In this document: in pieces, positions 39,401 to 48,724 of the stretch
Layout: every line of letters begins with the position of its first letter
How positions within the stretch are numbered: position 1 is the first letter of the stretch
Assembly (NCBI RefSeq): GCF_006716465.1
Contig: NZ_VFPB01000001.1
Span: 654,983-718,982, forward strand
Source of the DNA: Pseudoxanthomonas sp. 3HH-4
Lineage (GTDB): Bacteria > Pseudomonadota > Gammaproteobacteria > Xanthomonadales > Xanthomonadaceae
DNA: 64,000 bases
Direction of reading: 5' to 3'
Program-made: the position numbers and the translations under genes
Notes under the pieces: generated by a model
Told to the model about the DNA's origin: nothing
What the model saw: only the letters and a program-made list of their open reading frames with translations
Database searches by the model: none

Positions 39401-40309
39401 ATGGAGCAAACCTTGTGGGGGGATCGCGGACAAGTGGTCCGCGCCGATGCGGCCGATGGCCAGGATCCGAACGGCTGCATCGCGGTCTCGCGGCTGGGCG
39501 CCGTGCAGGCGGGCGCTGACGTATTCAGCGTGTGGGTGCAGTTGCGTGGCACCTCATGGGTGGAGGCCAAGGAAGGGCGCTTCCGGCTGCGCCGGGGCCA
39601 CTGGATCGCGCTGGAGCGTGACTCCAAGCCGCTGGTGCAGAGCGACCGCTACGGCCTGTGCCTGGGGGTGGCGCTGAGCGCGGATGCCCTGCGCGCGATG
39701 GCACGATTCGCCGACAGCCCCTTGTATGCCGGCCGTGGGCGGTTGTCCCGGCGCGATGCGCTGACACTGCTGCGCCTGTGGCGCGCAGTGTCCCGGCACG
39801 CACCGCAAGGCCCGGACTTCCTGGCACTGCGCCCCTTGCTGCTGCATGTGGTGGCCATCCAGCAGGAGTTCTCCGACTACATCCAGCGTTGCCCCGGACG
39901 TTCACGCAGCCGCAAGCGCCAGGTGTTCGGTCGCCTGCAGCGCGCCCGTCTCTATCTGGAAGGCAATTGCGACCGCGTGGTGCGGATCAGCGAGCTGGCC
40001 GAACTGACCAGCTTCTCCAGCTGGTACTTCTCGCGCACCTTCTACAGTCTGTATGACGAAAGCCCGCAGGCGGCGGCGGCACGGATGCGGCTGGAGCATG
40101 CGGCCGAACTGCTGCGCAACACCTCGATGATGGTGGGCGAAGTCGCCGCGGCATCGGGTTTCGACAATTGCTGCAGCTTTGCGCGTGCTTTCCGTGCGCG
40201 CTTCGGAACCTCCGCCAGCCGGTATCGCGTGGCATCGACCGCGTCGAGGACAGACTCGGCAAAGTCATCGGCCCTCGTGCGCAAAGCGGCCGTGAAGACT
40301 GGAACGTAA
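39401..40309 (+). CDS. AraC-family transcriptional regulator
   Basis: A 302-residue regulator. The C-terminal AraC pair of helix-turn-helix motifs is clear at about residues 190-285: GNCDRVVRISELAELTSFSS then WYFSRTFYSLYDESPQAAAA and MVGEVAAASGFDNCCSFARA with FRARFGTSASRYR. The N-terminal half is probably a ligand or dimer domain with no recognisable signature. ATG 39401 is preferred, with GGAA just upstream; a TTG at 39380 is also in frame. It lies 58 bases before the TonB-dependent receptor gene in the same direction, so it is a likely regulator of that gene. Confidence 0.87.
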   Translation: MEQTLWGDRGQVVRADAADGQDPNGCIAVSRLGAVQAGADVFSVWVQLRGTSWVEAKEGRFRLRRGHWIALERDSKPLVQSDRYGLCLGVALSADALRAMARFADSPLYAGRGRLSRRDALTLLRLWRAVSRHAPQGPDFLALRPLLLHVVAIQQEFSDYIQRCPGRSRSRKRQVFGRLQRARLYLEGNCDRVVRISELAELTSFSSWYFSRTFYSLYDESPQAAAARMRLEHAAELLRNTSMMVGEVAAASGFDNCCSFARAFRARFGTSASRYRVASTASRTDSAKSSALVRKAAVKTGT

Positions 40310-40367
40310 GTTTGCAAGGCGTTTTAACACGCCCATAACGCAACACGTTCCCCTGAGGAGAGATTCA

Positions 40368-43226
40368 ATGAACCATCGTAGTCCGCGTCGCGCGATGCGG
40401 GTCGGCTTGCTGCCGGCCGGCATTGCCATCGCACTGGTCCCGGCGTTCGCCATGGCGCAGGAAACCACCGATGCGCCCTCGAGCACCACCACGCTCGATC
40501 GCCTCGAAGTCACCGGCTCCCGCATCCGCGGCGCCGACATGGAAACGCAGCAGCCGATCATCACCATCGCGCGTGAGGACATCGAGAAGCAGGGCTTCAC
40601 CTCGGTTGCCGACGTGCTGCAGAACCTGACCTCCGCCGGTTCCCCCGCGATCGCGCGTTCCGAAGCGCTGGCCTCGGGTGAGAACGTGGGCGGTTACTAC
40701 GTCGACATCCGCAACCTGGGCGCGACCCGTACCCTGGTGCTGGTCAACGGCCGTCGCCTGGGCGCCACCACCGGTGGTTACCAGGATCTGAGCCAGATCC
40801 CGATGTCGGCCATCGACCGCATCGAAGTGCTGAAGGACGGCGCGTCCGCCATCTACGGTTCCGACGCGATCGCCGGCGTGGTCAATGTCATCACGCGCAA
40901 GCGCTTCGAAGGCGCCGAGGCGTCGGCGTACATCGGCCAGACCGGTGAAGGCGACGGCGATACCAAGCAGTACTCCTTCACCGTGGGCTCGGCCAGCGAC
41001 CGTGGCGGTGTCACCCTGTCGGTCGAGTACTCGAAGGAAGACCCGATCTCCGCCGCCGACCGCTGGTTCTCCAAGGACGGCAACGCCGGTCCGGACTATC
41101 CGGGTTCGGGCTGGAGCCCGATCAGCCAGAACGGCTCGTTCTGCGATCCCTGCTCGCCCGCGGCATCCGCCGTGTGGTGGACGCTGAGCGAGGGTGGCGA
41201 TCCGGCCAACCGTGCCGACTACCGTGTGCACACGGCGGACGACAACGCGAATGCCAACCAGCAGATGTTCCTGTCCACGGGCATCGAGCGCCGTTCGGTG
41301 TTCGTCAACGCGAACTACGACGTGACCGACAACATCACGTTCAACGCCGACGTGTTGTACAACCACCGCTCCACGCAGCAGCAGATCGCCGGCTATCCGT
41401 ATCAGTCGGCTGCGTTCGGGACGCCGTTGGACGCCGACAGCGCGTTCAACCCGATGGCGGGCGACACCACGTTCCGTCGTCGCCTGTGGGAGATGCCGCG
41501 CACGACCGACAGCGAGCTGGAAACCTATCGCTTCGCTGGCGGCTTCGCCGGCTTCTTCGACCTGGGTGGCAAGACCTGGGATTGGGATGTCGGTGCGCTG
41601 ATCAACCGCAACCAGTCGACCAAGCGCGCGCGCGGCGACATGAGCCTGATCGCGTCGCGCCAGGCGCTGGGTCCGTCGTTCATCAACGCTGACGGCGTCG
41701 CCCAGTGCGGGAGCGCGGCCGATCCGACCCCGCTCTCCGATTGCCGTCCGTGGAACCCGCTGCTGCCTAACGGCGTCGCTGGCCCGGGCTCGCTGTCCGA
41801 TCCGGAACTGCAGAAGTTCCTGTTCCCGTGGTTCACCGATACCGGCCTGACCCGCACCACCAGCTACACCGCCAACCTGGCGGGGACGTTGTTCGAGTTG
41901 CCGGCCGGCGATCTGGGCATCGCGGTGGGCGTTGAGCACCGCAAGGAGCAGGGCCGCTTCGTGCCGGATGCGTTCGCGCAGTCGGGCCAGAGCACCGGTC
42001 TGGGTGCGACCACCACCGAGGGCGACTATTCGGTCGACGAGTTCTACGTCGAGCTGAACATCCCGGTGCTGGCCGACATGGCGTTCGCGAAGGAACTGAC
42101 CTTCAACGTCGCCAGCCGCTACTCCGACTACAGCAACTTCGGCGACACGATCAACAGCAAGTTCGGCTTCACCTGGCGCCCGATCGACGAACTGCTGGTC
42201 CGCGGCACCTACGCCGAGGGCTTCCGCGCGCCGACGATCGACAACCTGTACGGCGGCATCGGCACCAGCTTCGAGAACTACACCGACCCTTGCGGCGTCG
42301 GCGCGGTGAACAGCGTCAACGGCAACGCGGCCTGCACCGGCGCGGGCGTTCCGCTCGGCTACGTGCAGCTGGGCCAGGGTCTGGTGCCCTGCACGACGTA
42401 TCCGTGTGCCACGCCGGACCAGTTCATCACGGGCTCCAATCCTTCGCTCGTGCCGGAAACGTCCAAGAGCAAGACCATGGGTCTGGTGTGGTCGCCGCGC
42501 TGGGTGGAAGGTCTGGACATCTCGCTGGACTGGTACCGCTACGAGCTGACGGACATGATCATCTCGGACAGCGTGGATCGCATCCTGCGTGACTGCTACG
42601 TGCTGGGCAACAGCGCCCGTTGCGAAGGCATCGTGCGTGCGGACGATGGCCATATCACCAGCCTGTTCTATGGCTTGGCCAACCTGGGCTCGATGGAAAC
42701 CGAAGGCTTCGACCTGGGTGTGAAGTACGCCCTGCCGGAGCAGTCGTTCGGCAAGATCGCGTTCGACTGGACCTCGTCGTACACGAGCGTCTACGACGAG
42801 GAAAGCGAGAACTCGGCCGGCGAGAAGATCATCGTGGGCAACGTGGGCAACTCCGGCATCTTCCGCCTGCGCTCGAACCTGGGCGTGGACTGGTCGCTGG
42901 GTGACTTCGCGGTCAACTGGACGGCCCGTTACTACTCGGGCATGAAGGAAAGCTGCGTGCCGGCCCGTCCTTGCACGGATCCCGACCACATCGCCAATGG
43001 CGAAGAGGATGCGATCCGCCGCGTGGGTTCCAACACGTTCCATGACCTGCAGGTCAGCTACAAGGCGCCGTGGGATGCCACGATCGCCATCGGCGCCAAC
43101 AACGTGTTCGACCACAAGGGTCCGCTGATGTTCTCGAACTCGGCGTACCGCCACAGCGACTTCGCGTACTACGGTGGCTTCGACTTCGATCGTTACCTGT
43201 ACGTCAAGTACACCCAGCGCTTCTGA
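40368..43226 (+). CDS. TonB-dependent outer-membrane receptor
   Basis: A 952-residue outer-membrane receptor with a signal peptide (AIALVPAFAMAQ), a plug domain (about 45-170, with LDRLEVTGSRIRGADMETQQ and VLVNGRRLG, IEVLKDGASAIYGSDAIAGV) and a 22-strand barrel ending in the aromatic C-terminus KYTQRF. Cysteine-containing loops (FCDPCSPAAS, PCGVGAVNSVNGNAACTGAG, VPARPCTDP) suggest disulfides. It has a strong ribosome site (GAGGAGAG) and a terminator downstream. The receptor takes up an unknown ligand. The neighbouring regulators and the hydroxylase-sulfotransferase gene suggest an organic or peptide substrate rather than plain iron siderophore, but that is inference. Confidence 0.93.
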   Translation: MNHRSPRRAMRVGLLPAGIAIALVPAFAMAQETTDAPSSTTTLDRLEVTGSRIRGADMETQQPIITIAREDIEKQGFTSVADVLQNLTSAGSPAIARSEALASGENVGGYYVDIRNLGATRTLVLVNGRRLGATTGGYQDLSQIPMSAIDRIEVLKDGASAIYGSDAIAGVVNVITRKRFEGAEASAYIGQTGEGDGDTKQYSFTVGSASDRGGVTLSVEYSKEDPISAADRWFSKDGNAGPDYPGSGWSPISQNGSFCDPCSPAASAVWWTLSEGGDPANRADYRVHTADDNANANQQMFLSTGIERRSVFVNANYDVTDNITFNADVLYNHRSTQQQIAGYPYQSAAFGTPLDADSAFNPMAGDTTFRRRLWEMPRTTDSELETYRFAGGFAGFFDLGGKTWDWDVGALINRNQSTKRARGDMSLIASRQALGPSFINADGVAQCGSAADPTPLSDCRPWNPLLPNGVAGPGSLSDPELQKFLFPWFTDTGLTRTTSYTANLAGTLFELPAGDLGIAVGVEHRKEQGRFVPDAFAQSGQSTGLGATTTEGDYSVDEFYVELNIPVLADMAFAKELTFNVASRYSDYSNFGDTINSKFGFTWRPIDELLVRGTYAEGFRAPTIDNLYGGIGTSFENYTDPCGVGAVNSVNGNAACTGAGVPLGYVQLGQGLVPCTTYPCATPDQFITGSNPSLVPETSKSKTMGLVWSPRWVEGLDISLDWYRYELTDMIISDSVDRILRDCYVLGNSARCEGIVRADDGHITSLFYGLANLGSMETEGFDLGVKYALPEQSFGKIAFDWTSSYTSVYDEESENSAGEKIIVGNVGNSGIFRLRSNLGVDWSLGDFAVNWTARYYSGMKESCVPARPCTDPDHIANGEEDAIRRVGSNTFHDLQVSYKAPWDATIAIGANNVFDHKGPLMFSNSAYRHSDFAYYGGFDFDRYLYVKYTQRF

Positions 43227-43253
43227 TCTCCGGATCGACGCGTCTGCTGCACC

Positions 43254-43284
43254 ACGACGGCCCCGCAAGGGGCCGTCGTTCTTT
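43254..43284 (+). terminator. Terminator of the TonB receptor gene
   Basis: An 11-base perfect stem (43254-43264 with 43269-43279) around the tetraloop GCAA, followed by TCTTT. It lies 27 bases past the receptor stop codon. Confidence 0.82.
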
Positions 43285-43373
43285 GCGGGCATGACGGGTG
43301 GCGACGGTTGGTATCATCCGGCGAACTGACAGACCGTCCCGACCCCCGGGCGTAGCCGAGATTCCCGCGACCC

Positions 43374-45224
43374 ATGAAGCTGCCTGCCCCCTTCATCCAG
43401 CTGCCCGTTGCCTTCGACGCCGAGGCGTTGGCGCGCGAGGTGCTGACGATCGACGAGGCATGCTGGCGGTCCCATCCGGGCGGGATCCCCGGCAACAGCG
43501 CGCTCGCGCTGATCACCACGGAAGGCGATCCGGACAGCGACCAGGTGACGGGACGGATGCGGCCCACGCCTTCGCTGGCGCGGTTGCCGTACCTCATGCA
43601 GGTGCTGGAATCGCTCGGCGCCACGTGGGGGCGTTCCCGGCTCATGCGTCTCTCGGGACAGTCCGAGGTCACCGGGCATGTCGACATCAATTACTACTGG
43701 CGTGAACACATGCGTGTACACGTGCCGATCATCACCACGCCTTCGGTGCGCTTCCAGTGCGGTGACAGCGAAGTGAACATGGCGGCGGGCGAGTGCTGGA
43801 TCTTCGACACGTGGCGTCACCACCGGGTCCTGAACGAAAGCAGCGAAACGCGCATCCACCTGGTGGCCGATACGGTGGGCGGCGTCGCGTTCTGGGACCT
43901 GCTGGAGCAGGGCAGGACCCCGGAGCGGCGCGAGCCGGGTTGGGCGCCACGACGGATCGCGCCGATGCAGGGCCACCGGGCGACGCTGGACTACGAATCT
44001 TTCAACGCTTCCGACGTGATGACACCGTGGGAGCTGCGCGAATGCATCGGCTTCCTGATCAACGACACCGAGCGGACTCCGCAACTGCCCGCTGTCAATG
44101 CGTTGCTGATGCGTTTCGCGCGCCACTGGCACGGTGTTTGGGCCTGCCATGGCAACCAGGCATCGGGACTGCCGCATTTCAGGGCGCTGCTGAAGGACAT
44201 CCAGGAAAAACTCGTGCAGGCGGGTGTTGCACAGGTCCGGCTGCAGAACGGACTGGGACTGCTGGCGGCGTTGAAGGCTCACATTTTCAGTATGGCCCTG
44301 GCTGCCGATGTCGATGAGTCGGCGCGACGCGATCCGCACGGTGCCAGGCCTGCGGCAACGGACAGGCAAGCGAGCAGCGGTACTCGAATGAACGCACGGG
44401 AGCTCGATCAGCCGGTTTTCATCGTCAGCCCGCCGCGTTCCGGTTCCACGCTGCTGTTCGAGACGCTGTCGGGTGCGCGCGGCGTGTACACGATCGGCGA
44501 TGAAAGCCATCAGCTGATCGAGGATGTCGAGGGCCTGGCACCGGCGCAACGCGGCTTCCACTCCAACCAGTTGGGTCGTGTCGATGCCACGCCGACGGTC
44601 GTGCAAGTGTTGCGCACCCGGTTCCTCGACGCGCTGCGCGATCGTGAGGGCAACGTGCCGGATGCAGGCGCGACGATCCGGATGCTGGAGAAGACGCCGA
44701 AGAACGCGCTGCGCATTCCGTTCCTGAAGGCGGTGTTCCCCGACGCGAAGTTCATCTACCTGCATCGCGATCCGCGGCAGGTCTGGGGCAGCATGATCGA
44801 CGGATGGCAGTCCGGCAGGTTCCGCATGTACAACCTGCCCGGCTGGCAGGGGCCGACCTGGTCGTTCCTGCTGACGCCCGGCTGGCAGGCGTTGAACGGA
44901 AAGGAGCTCGGGGAGATCGTGGCGAGCCAGTGGGAAACCGCGACGCGCCTCATGCTGGACGATCTGGATGCGCTGTCGCCTGCCGACTGGGTGTCGGTCG
45001 ACTACGGACGCTTCGTGCAGGACCCGCAGCGGGAGGTGCTGCGCCTGAGCGAATGGGCCGGCTGGTCGTGGGATCGCGAACTCGGCGGGCAGCTTCCCCT
45101 GTCGCGCTACACGCTGACGAAACCCGACCCGGACAAGTGGCGGCGGCATGCGGCCGAGATCGAGCCGCGTCTCGTGCAGTGGAAAGCCACGATCGAACGC
45201 GCGGCACGCGCCGCGGGTCTCTGA
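43374..45224 (+). CDS. Aspartyl/asparaginyl beta-hydroxylase-like domain fused to sulfotransferase
   Basis: A 616-residue two-domain protein. The N-terminal half (about 1-300) resembles Fe(II)/2-oxoglutarate aspartyl beta-hydroxylases: candidate metal or cofactor residues are H102 and D104 (TGHVDINYYW), H116 (MRVHVPII), H150 (FDTWRHHRVLNES) and R160. The C-terminal half (about 345-616) is a PAPS-dependent sulfotransferase: the 5'-phosphosulfate loop is PPRSGST (353-359) and the 3'-phosphate site is IYLHRDPRQVWGS (about 460). An in-frame Met at 339 lies at the domain border, so a separate product is possible. It follows the TonB receptor terminator with 89 bases between, so it may have its own promoter. 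The substrate is unknown. Confidence 0.83.
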   Translation: MKLPAPFIQLPVAFDAEALAREVLTIDEACWRSHPGGIPGNSALALITTEGDPDSDQVTGRMRPTPSLARLPYLMQVLESLGATWGRSRLMRLSGQSEVTGHVDINYYWREHMRVHVPIITTPSVRFQCGDSEVNMAAGECWIFDTWRHHRVLNESSETRIHLVADTVGGVAFWDLLEQGRTPERREPGWAPRRIAPMQGHRATLDYESFNASDVMTPWELRECIGFLINDTERTPQLPAVNALLMRFARHWHGVWACHGNQASGLPHFRALLKDIQEKLVQAGVAQVRLQNGLGLLAALKAHIFSMALAADVDESARRDPHGARPAATDRQASSGTRMNARELDQPVFIVSPPRSGSTLLFETLSGARGVYTIGDESHQLIEDVEGLAPAQRGFHSNQLGRVDATPTVVQVLRTRFLDALRDREGNVPDAGATIRMLEKTPKNALRIPFLKAVFPDAKFIYLHRDPRQVWGSMIDGWQSGRFRMYNLPGWQGPTWSFLLTPGWQALNGKELGEIVASQWETATRLMLDDLDALSPADWVSVDYGRFVQDPQREVLRLSEWAGWSWDRELGGQLPLSRYTLTKPDPDKWRRHAAEIEPRLVQWKATIERAARAAGL

Positions 45225-45237
45225 TCGCAGGAAGAAA

Positions 45238-45262
45238 AAAGGCCGCCCTTGAGGCGGCCTTT
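45238..45262. terminator. Bidirectional terminator between the sulfotransferase fusion and ppa
   Basis: AAAGGCCGCC (45238-45247) pairs with GGCGGCCTTT (45253-45262). An A run precedes and a T run follows, so both convergent genes can end here. Confidence 0.82.
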
Positions 45263-45285
45263 CTTGTTGATGCGCGCGGGAGCAA

Positions 45286-45840
45286 TCAGAACTTGTGCTT
45301 CTCGTCTTCCGGCTGCGCGGCCTGGCGGGCGATGGCGTCCACCAGCACGGCCTTGGCTTCGGCGGCGTTGCCCCAGCCATCCAGCTTGACCCACTTGCCC
45401 TTCTCCAGGTCCTTGTAGTGCTCGAAGAAGTGGCCGATGCGCTCCAGCCAGTGCGGGCTGACCTGGTCGATGTCGCTGATGTGGCTGTAGCCGGCGAAGA
45501 CCTTGTCCACCGGCACCGCCAGCAGCTTTTCGTCGCTGCCGGCTTCGTCGCTCATGCGCAGCACGCCGACCGGACGGCAGCGGATCACCGAGCCGGGGAT
45601 CAGCGGCAGCGGCAGGACCACCAGCACGTCGGCCGGGTCGCCGTCGCCGCACAGGGTGTGCGGGACGTAGCCGTAGTTGCAGGGGTAGCGCATGGGCGTG
45701 GAGAGGATGCGGTCGACGAAGATCGCGCCGCTGGCCTTGTCTACCTCGTACTTCACCGGCTCGGCGTCCTTGGGGATCTCGATGATGACGTTGATTTCGT
45801 CCGGCGGGTTCTTGCCGGCGCTGACCAGATCCAGGCCCAT
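45286..45840 (-). CDS. ppa: Inorganic pyrophosphatase (family I)
   Basis: A 184-residue soluble family I pyrophosphatase, which drives biosynthesis by splitting pyrophosphate. Visible are IIEIPKDAEPVKYEVDKASG, YPCNYGYVPHTLCGDGDPAD with the catalytic aspartates, VLPLPLIPGSVIRCRPVGVL and DEAGSDEKLLAVP. Length is typical. ATG 45840 is the first start before the domain. It is convergent with the sulfotransferase fusion gene and divergent from the lytic transglycosylase gene, 153 bases away. Confidence 0.95.
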   Translation of the reverse strand: MGLDLVSAGKNPPDEINVIIEIPKDAEPVKYEVDKASGAIFVDRILSTPMRYPCNYGYVPHTLCGDGDPADVLVVLPLPLIPGSVIRCRPVGVLRMSDEAGSDEKLLAVPVDKVFAGYSHISDIDQVSPHWLERIGHFFEHYKDLEKGKWVKLDGWGNAAEAKAVLVDAIARQAAQPEDEKHKF

Positions 45841-45993
45841 TGCGTGCTCCGAGGGGGTGCGGTGAAAGAGGCCGGCATTTTACGCGCTTGGCTGCTGCGG
45901 CGCAGCAGGAATCGGGCCGGGCGGGCCGGCCGTCGGCGCGGAAAGCGTGATTCAGGCTGTCCTTCAGCTTGCCGGGCCTAGAATCCGCCGCCC

Positions 45994-46779
45994 ATGCACC
46001 CTTTCAGACGCGCCGCCGGCTTCCTGCTGACGGTGCTGGCCTTGGCCAGCACCGGGGCGGACGCACGCACGGTGTATCGCTGCGTGCAGGGCGGGACGGT
46101 CAGCCTGGCCACCGCGCCGGAGCCGGGATCGAAGTGCACGGCCAAGGAGATCGACGACAACGCTGTCAGCACGCCCAACCTGTGGGGCTCGATGGGCGTC
46201 TTCAGCGGCACGCTCTACGAGCGCGAGCAGGACGGGCAGAAGGTGTATTCCACCCGCAACCTGCCGGGTTCCACGGCCTATCTGAAATTCACGGTGCAGA
46301 CGCCGCCGGGCGAGCCCGCCCACCCGGGCCTGGGCAAGGTCGGCACGCCGCGGCTGGACCGCTATCCCTCCGAGTTCAAGGCGGCTGCGCGCCAGACCGG
46401 AGTCGACGATGCCTGGCTGCGTGCCGTGGCGCATGCCGAGAGCGATTTCGATGCGAAGGCACTGTCGCCAAAGGGCGCGATGGGCGTGATGCAGCTGATG
46501 CCGGATGTGGCCAAGGAATACGGCGTCGCCGATCCGTATTCCTCCACCGAATCGATCAACGCGGGCGCGCGTCATCTGCGTGGCCTGATGCGCCGTTACA
46601 AGGGCGACCTGACGCTGGTCGCGGCCGCCTACAACGCCGGCATCGGCACCGTGTCGCGCTACGGCGGCGTGCCGCCCTACGCGGAGACGCAGGAATACGT
46701 GTCCAAGGTCACCGCCTTGTACGAACTCTATCTGCGCGCGCTGGGACGCAAGCAGGCACCGGAGCGTCCGGCGCTCTGA
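45994..46779 (+). CDS. Lytic transglycosylase (SLT domain), secreted
   Basis: A 261-residue exported murein hydrolase. A signal peptide (AAGFLLTVLALASTGADA) is followed by a small Cys-containing region (VYRCVQGGTVSL, GSKCTAKE) and then a goose-lysozyme-like SLT domain at about residues 125-245. Its catalytic Glu is about residue 149 in VAHAESDFDAKALSPKGAMG, with GVMQLMPDVAKEYG and VAAAYNAGIGTVSRYGGVPP. Such enzymes cut peptidoglycan to 1,6-anhydro ends for remodelling or secretion. ATG 45994 fits the signal peptide. Confidence 0.9.
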   Translation: MHPFRRAAGFLLTVLALASTGADARTVYRCVQGGTVSLATAPEPGSKCTAKEIDDNAVSTPNLWGSMGVFSGTLYEREQDGQKVYSTRNLPGSTAYLKFTVQTPPGEPAHPGLGKVGTPRLDRYPSEFKAAARQTGVDDAWLRAVAHAESDFDAKALSPKGAMGVMQLMPDVAKEYGVADPYSSTESINAGARHLRGLMRRYKGDLTLVAAAYNAGIGTVSRYGGVPPYAETQEYVSKVTALYELYLRALGRKQAPERPAL

Positions 46780-46904
46780 GTCCGCCCCGTGCGCGCCGCG
46801 CGTCGGCGCGTCAGCCACGGTTGCGATTCTTCACTCGCCGCTTCCCCATCGCGGTCTAGCGTGGTCCTCACGGCCGACCCTCCCGCGCCGGCCAGGAGAT
46901 CGCC

Positions 46905-47408
46905 ATGAAGACGCGACGCGTGTTCAGCGCCCCCGACATCGACACCGCCGAGGCGGCCCTGCATGTGGCCCTGCATCTGGGCATCCGTCCCGATCACGCA
47001 TCCCTAGTCGGACGTCCGGACATCGAGATGACGCAGATGCCCGATGCCGACAAGGAAGGCTCCCCCACCGACTTCATGCCGGCGGCGGCGCGGGGGTTGG
47101 TGGGCGGCGGTGTCGTGGGCCTGGTCATCGGCTTGCTCGCGATGGCCATCCCTGCGGTGGGCATCCCGTGGGCTGCGGTGCTGCTTTGCACGGTGGTTGG
47201 TGCGACGGTCGGCGGCTGGGCGGCGGCGCTGGCCGGTTCCTCCGTGCCCAGCGAAGTGCGCCGCGACTATCGCACCGAGATCGCCGCAGGCAAGGTGCTG
47301 GTGGTGATCGATGAGGAGGACGAGCGCCTGCTCGAACGCGCCAGCCAGGCCATCACCGCGACGGGTACACAACGCCTGCAGCTCGTGCACCACGGCCTCC
47401 TGCACTGA
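46905..47408 (+). CDS. Conserved-type membrane protein with glycine zipper, function unknown
   Basis: A 167-residue protein. The middle (about residues 62-110) holds two hydrophobic, glycine-rich segments (LVGGGVVGLVIGLLAMAIPA, VVGATVGGWAAALAG). They are flanked by soluble parts, the second with a ferredoxin-like strand KVLVVIDEEDERLLERASQA. The layout recalls general-stress proteins with a central glycine zipper, but I cannot name a family. AGGAG lies 6 bases before ATG 46905. It is on the same strand as the lytic transglycosylase gene, 125 bases after it. Confidence 0.7.
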   Translation: MKTRRVFSAPDIDTAEAALHVALHLGIRPDHASLVGRPDIEMTQMPDADKEGSPTDFMPAAARGLVGGGVVGLVIGLLAMAIPAVGIPWAAVLLCTVVGATVGGWAAALAGSSVPSEVRRDYRTEIAAGKVLVVIDEEDERLLERASQAITATGTQRLQLVHHGLLH

Positions 47409-47460
47409 ACTGTGGACCGGGGCGCAGGTAAGATGCCTTCATTCCCCCGGAGGCAAGGCC

Positions 47461-47910
47461 ATGCAACGTTGGTTGGCGATGATCTGTTCTGTGGTGGTCG
47501 CAGCGCCCGTGATGGCGTCCGACACTGCCTGGGACAAGTACGGTGCCGACATCCCCGCCGGTGCGGTGGTGCCGTTGGCACAGGCGCTCGCGCAACCGGC
47601 AGCGTATGAAGGCCAGGCGCGCGTCTTCAGCGGACGCGTCGTCGACGTCTGCCAGAAGAAGGGCTGCTGGGTGATGCTCGAGGATGACGGACATGGCGCG
47701 CGCGTGCTGCTGGGCGATCATGATTTCTACGTGCCCAAGGACGTGCGGGGCGATGCGCAGGTGCACGGTGTGCTGTCGCGGGTGACATTGTCGCCGGCGG
47801 CGCGCGACCACACCGCTGAAGAAACCAGTGCGGGAGCCGCGGTAGCCGAGGTCGAGTACCGCATCGTCGCCGACGGCGTGCAGGTACGCGTGGACGAACC
47901 CGACGCATGA
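47461..47910 (+). CDS. DUF4920-family periplasmic protein
   Basis: A 149-residue protein with a signal peptide (MICSVVVAAPVMAS) and the DUF4920 signature YEGQARVFSGRVVDVCQKKG followed by CWVMLEDDG. The two cysteines with Lys-Lys-Gly between them are typical, and the rest is an OB-like beta fold. The role is unknown. ATG 47461 agrees with the signal peptide; the open frame extends upstream only as a shadow. It ends 10 bases from the convergent oxidoreductase gene. Confidence 0.8.
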   Translation: MQRWLAMICSVVVAAPVMASDTAWDKYGADIPAGAVVPLAQALAQPAAYEGQARVFSGRVVDVCQKKGCWVMLEDDGHGARVLLGDHDFYVPKDVRGDAQVHGVLSRVTLSPAARDHTAEETSAGAAVAEVEYRIVADGVQVRVDEPDA

Positions 47911-47920
47911 CTTGCGGGCA

Positions 47921-48556
47921 TCAGCCCAATAAGTGCTCCGATGGAATGACGTGCTGCCCCGGCACCGCATCCATGGCCGCATCCAGCAAGGCTTGCGCCA
48001 CGCGTTCCGCAGGCACGATCCTGTAGCGCTTCGGCAGGACCGGATCCAGTGCGCCCAGCACGCGGAGCGCCCAACGTTCGCCGCCCCGGTGCTGCACGCG
48101 TTCGCCGCCCAGCAGGCCCGGGCGCAGCAAGGTGAGTGATGTGAAGCCGATCGCGCCTAGTGCGTTCTCGACCTCGCCCTTCGTGCGCGAGTAGAAGATC
48201 CGCGAGCCTGCATCGGCGCCCATCGCCGACACCAGCGCGAAGGCCTGCGCACCGTGTGCATGGGCGTGGCGTGCGATCGCAAGCGGATAGTCGTGGTCCA
48301 CGCGCCGGAATGCGTCCTGCGAGCCTGCATCGCGGATCGTCGTGCCCAGTGCACAGGCCACGGCATCCACGCGCCACCACTCGACATCAGGGGGCAGTGC
48401 CTCGAAATCCAAGACCGGGTTCAGCAGTTTGGGGTGGGGGGCGAGAGGTTTGCGCGTGGGTGCGACCACTTGGCGCACCCGCGCGGATGCCAGTGCCCGC
48501 CGCAGCGTCGCCTGTCCGACCAGACCGGTCGCACCGGCCAGCAAAAGACGACTCAT
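47921..48556 (-). CDS. NAD(P)-binding Rossmann protein (atypical SDR, HTATIP2-like)
   Basis: A 211-residue short atypical SDR. The nucleotide-binding glycine motif is LLLAGATGLVGQATLRRALA at the N-terminus; the family block VDAVACALGTTIRDAGSQDAFRRVDH is typical of the HTATIP2/oxidoreductase group, and FYSRTKGEVENAL holds a YxxxK-like Ser-Arg-Thr-Lys. Redox role and substrate are not known. ATG 48556 is chosen at the Rossmann start rather than 48589. It converges on the DUF4920 gene. Confidence 0.82.
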   Translation of the reverse strand: MSRLLLAGATGLVGQATLRRALASARVRQVVAPTRKPLAPHPKLLNPVLDFEALPPDVEWWRVDAVACALGTTIRDAGSQDAFRRVDHDYPLAIARHAHAHGAQAFALVSAMGADAGSRIFYSRTKGEVENALGAIGFTSLTLLRPGLLGGERVQHRGGERWALRVLGALDPVLPKRYRIVPAERVAQALLDAAMDAVPGQHVIPSEHLLG

Positions 48557-48724
48557 GCGATGCTCCCGTTGCGGCAATGGCGCCATCATGCCAGCACCGC
48601 ACGGGAGCAGGATCGCATCGGTTAACCTGTGGTGTCAGGCGCGGACCCGCGCCGGGGAATGCCTGTCCATGCGCCGCTACAAGAATCCACTCACCGCAAC
48701 GCGCGTCCGGGAAGGGTGCGCGCG

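Noticed and set aside
40365-43292. A 975-codon open frame antisense to the TonB receptor gene
   Set aside because: It mirrors the GC-rich codons of the true gene, has biased composition (Arg, Val, His) and no recognisable domain. The sense frame has clear receptor motifs.
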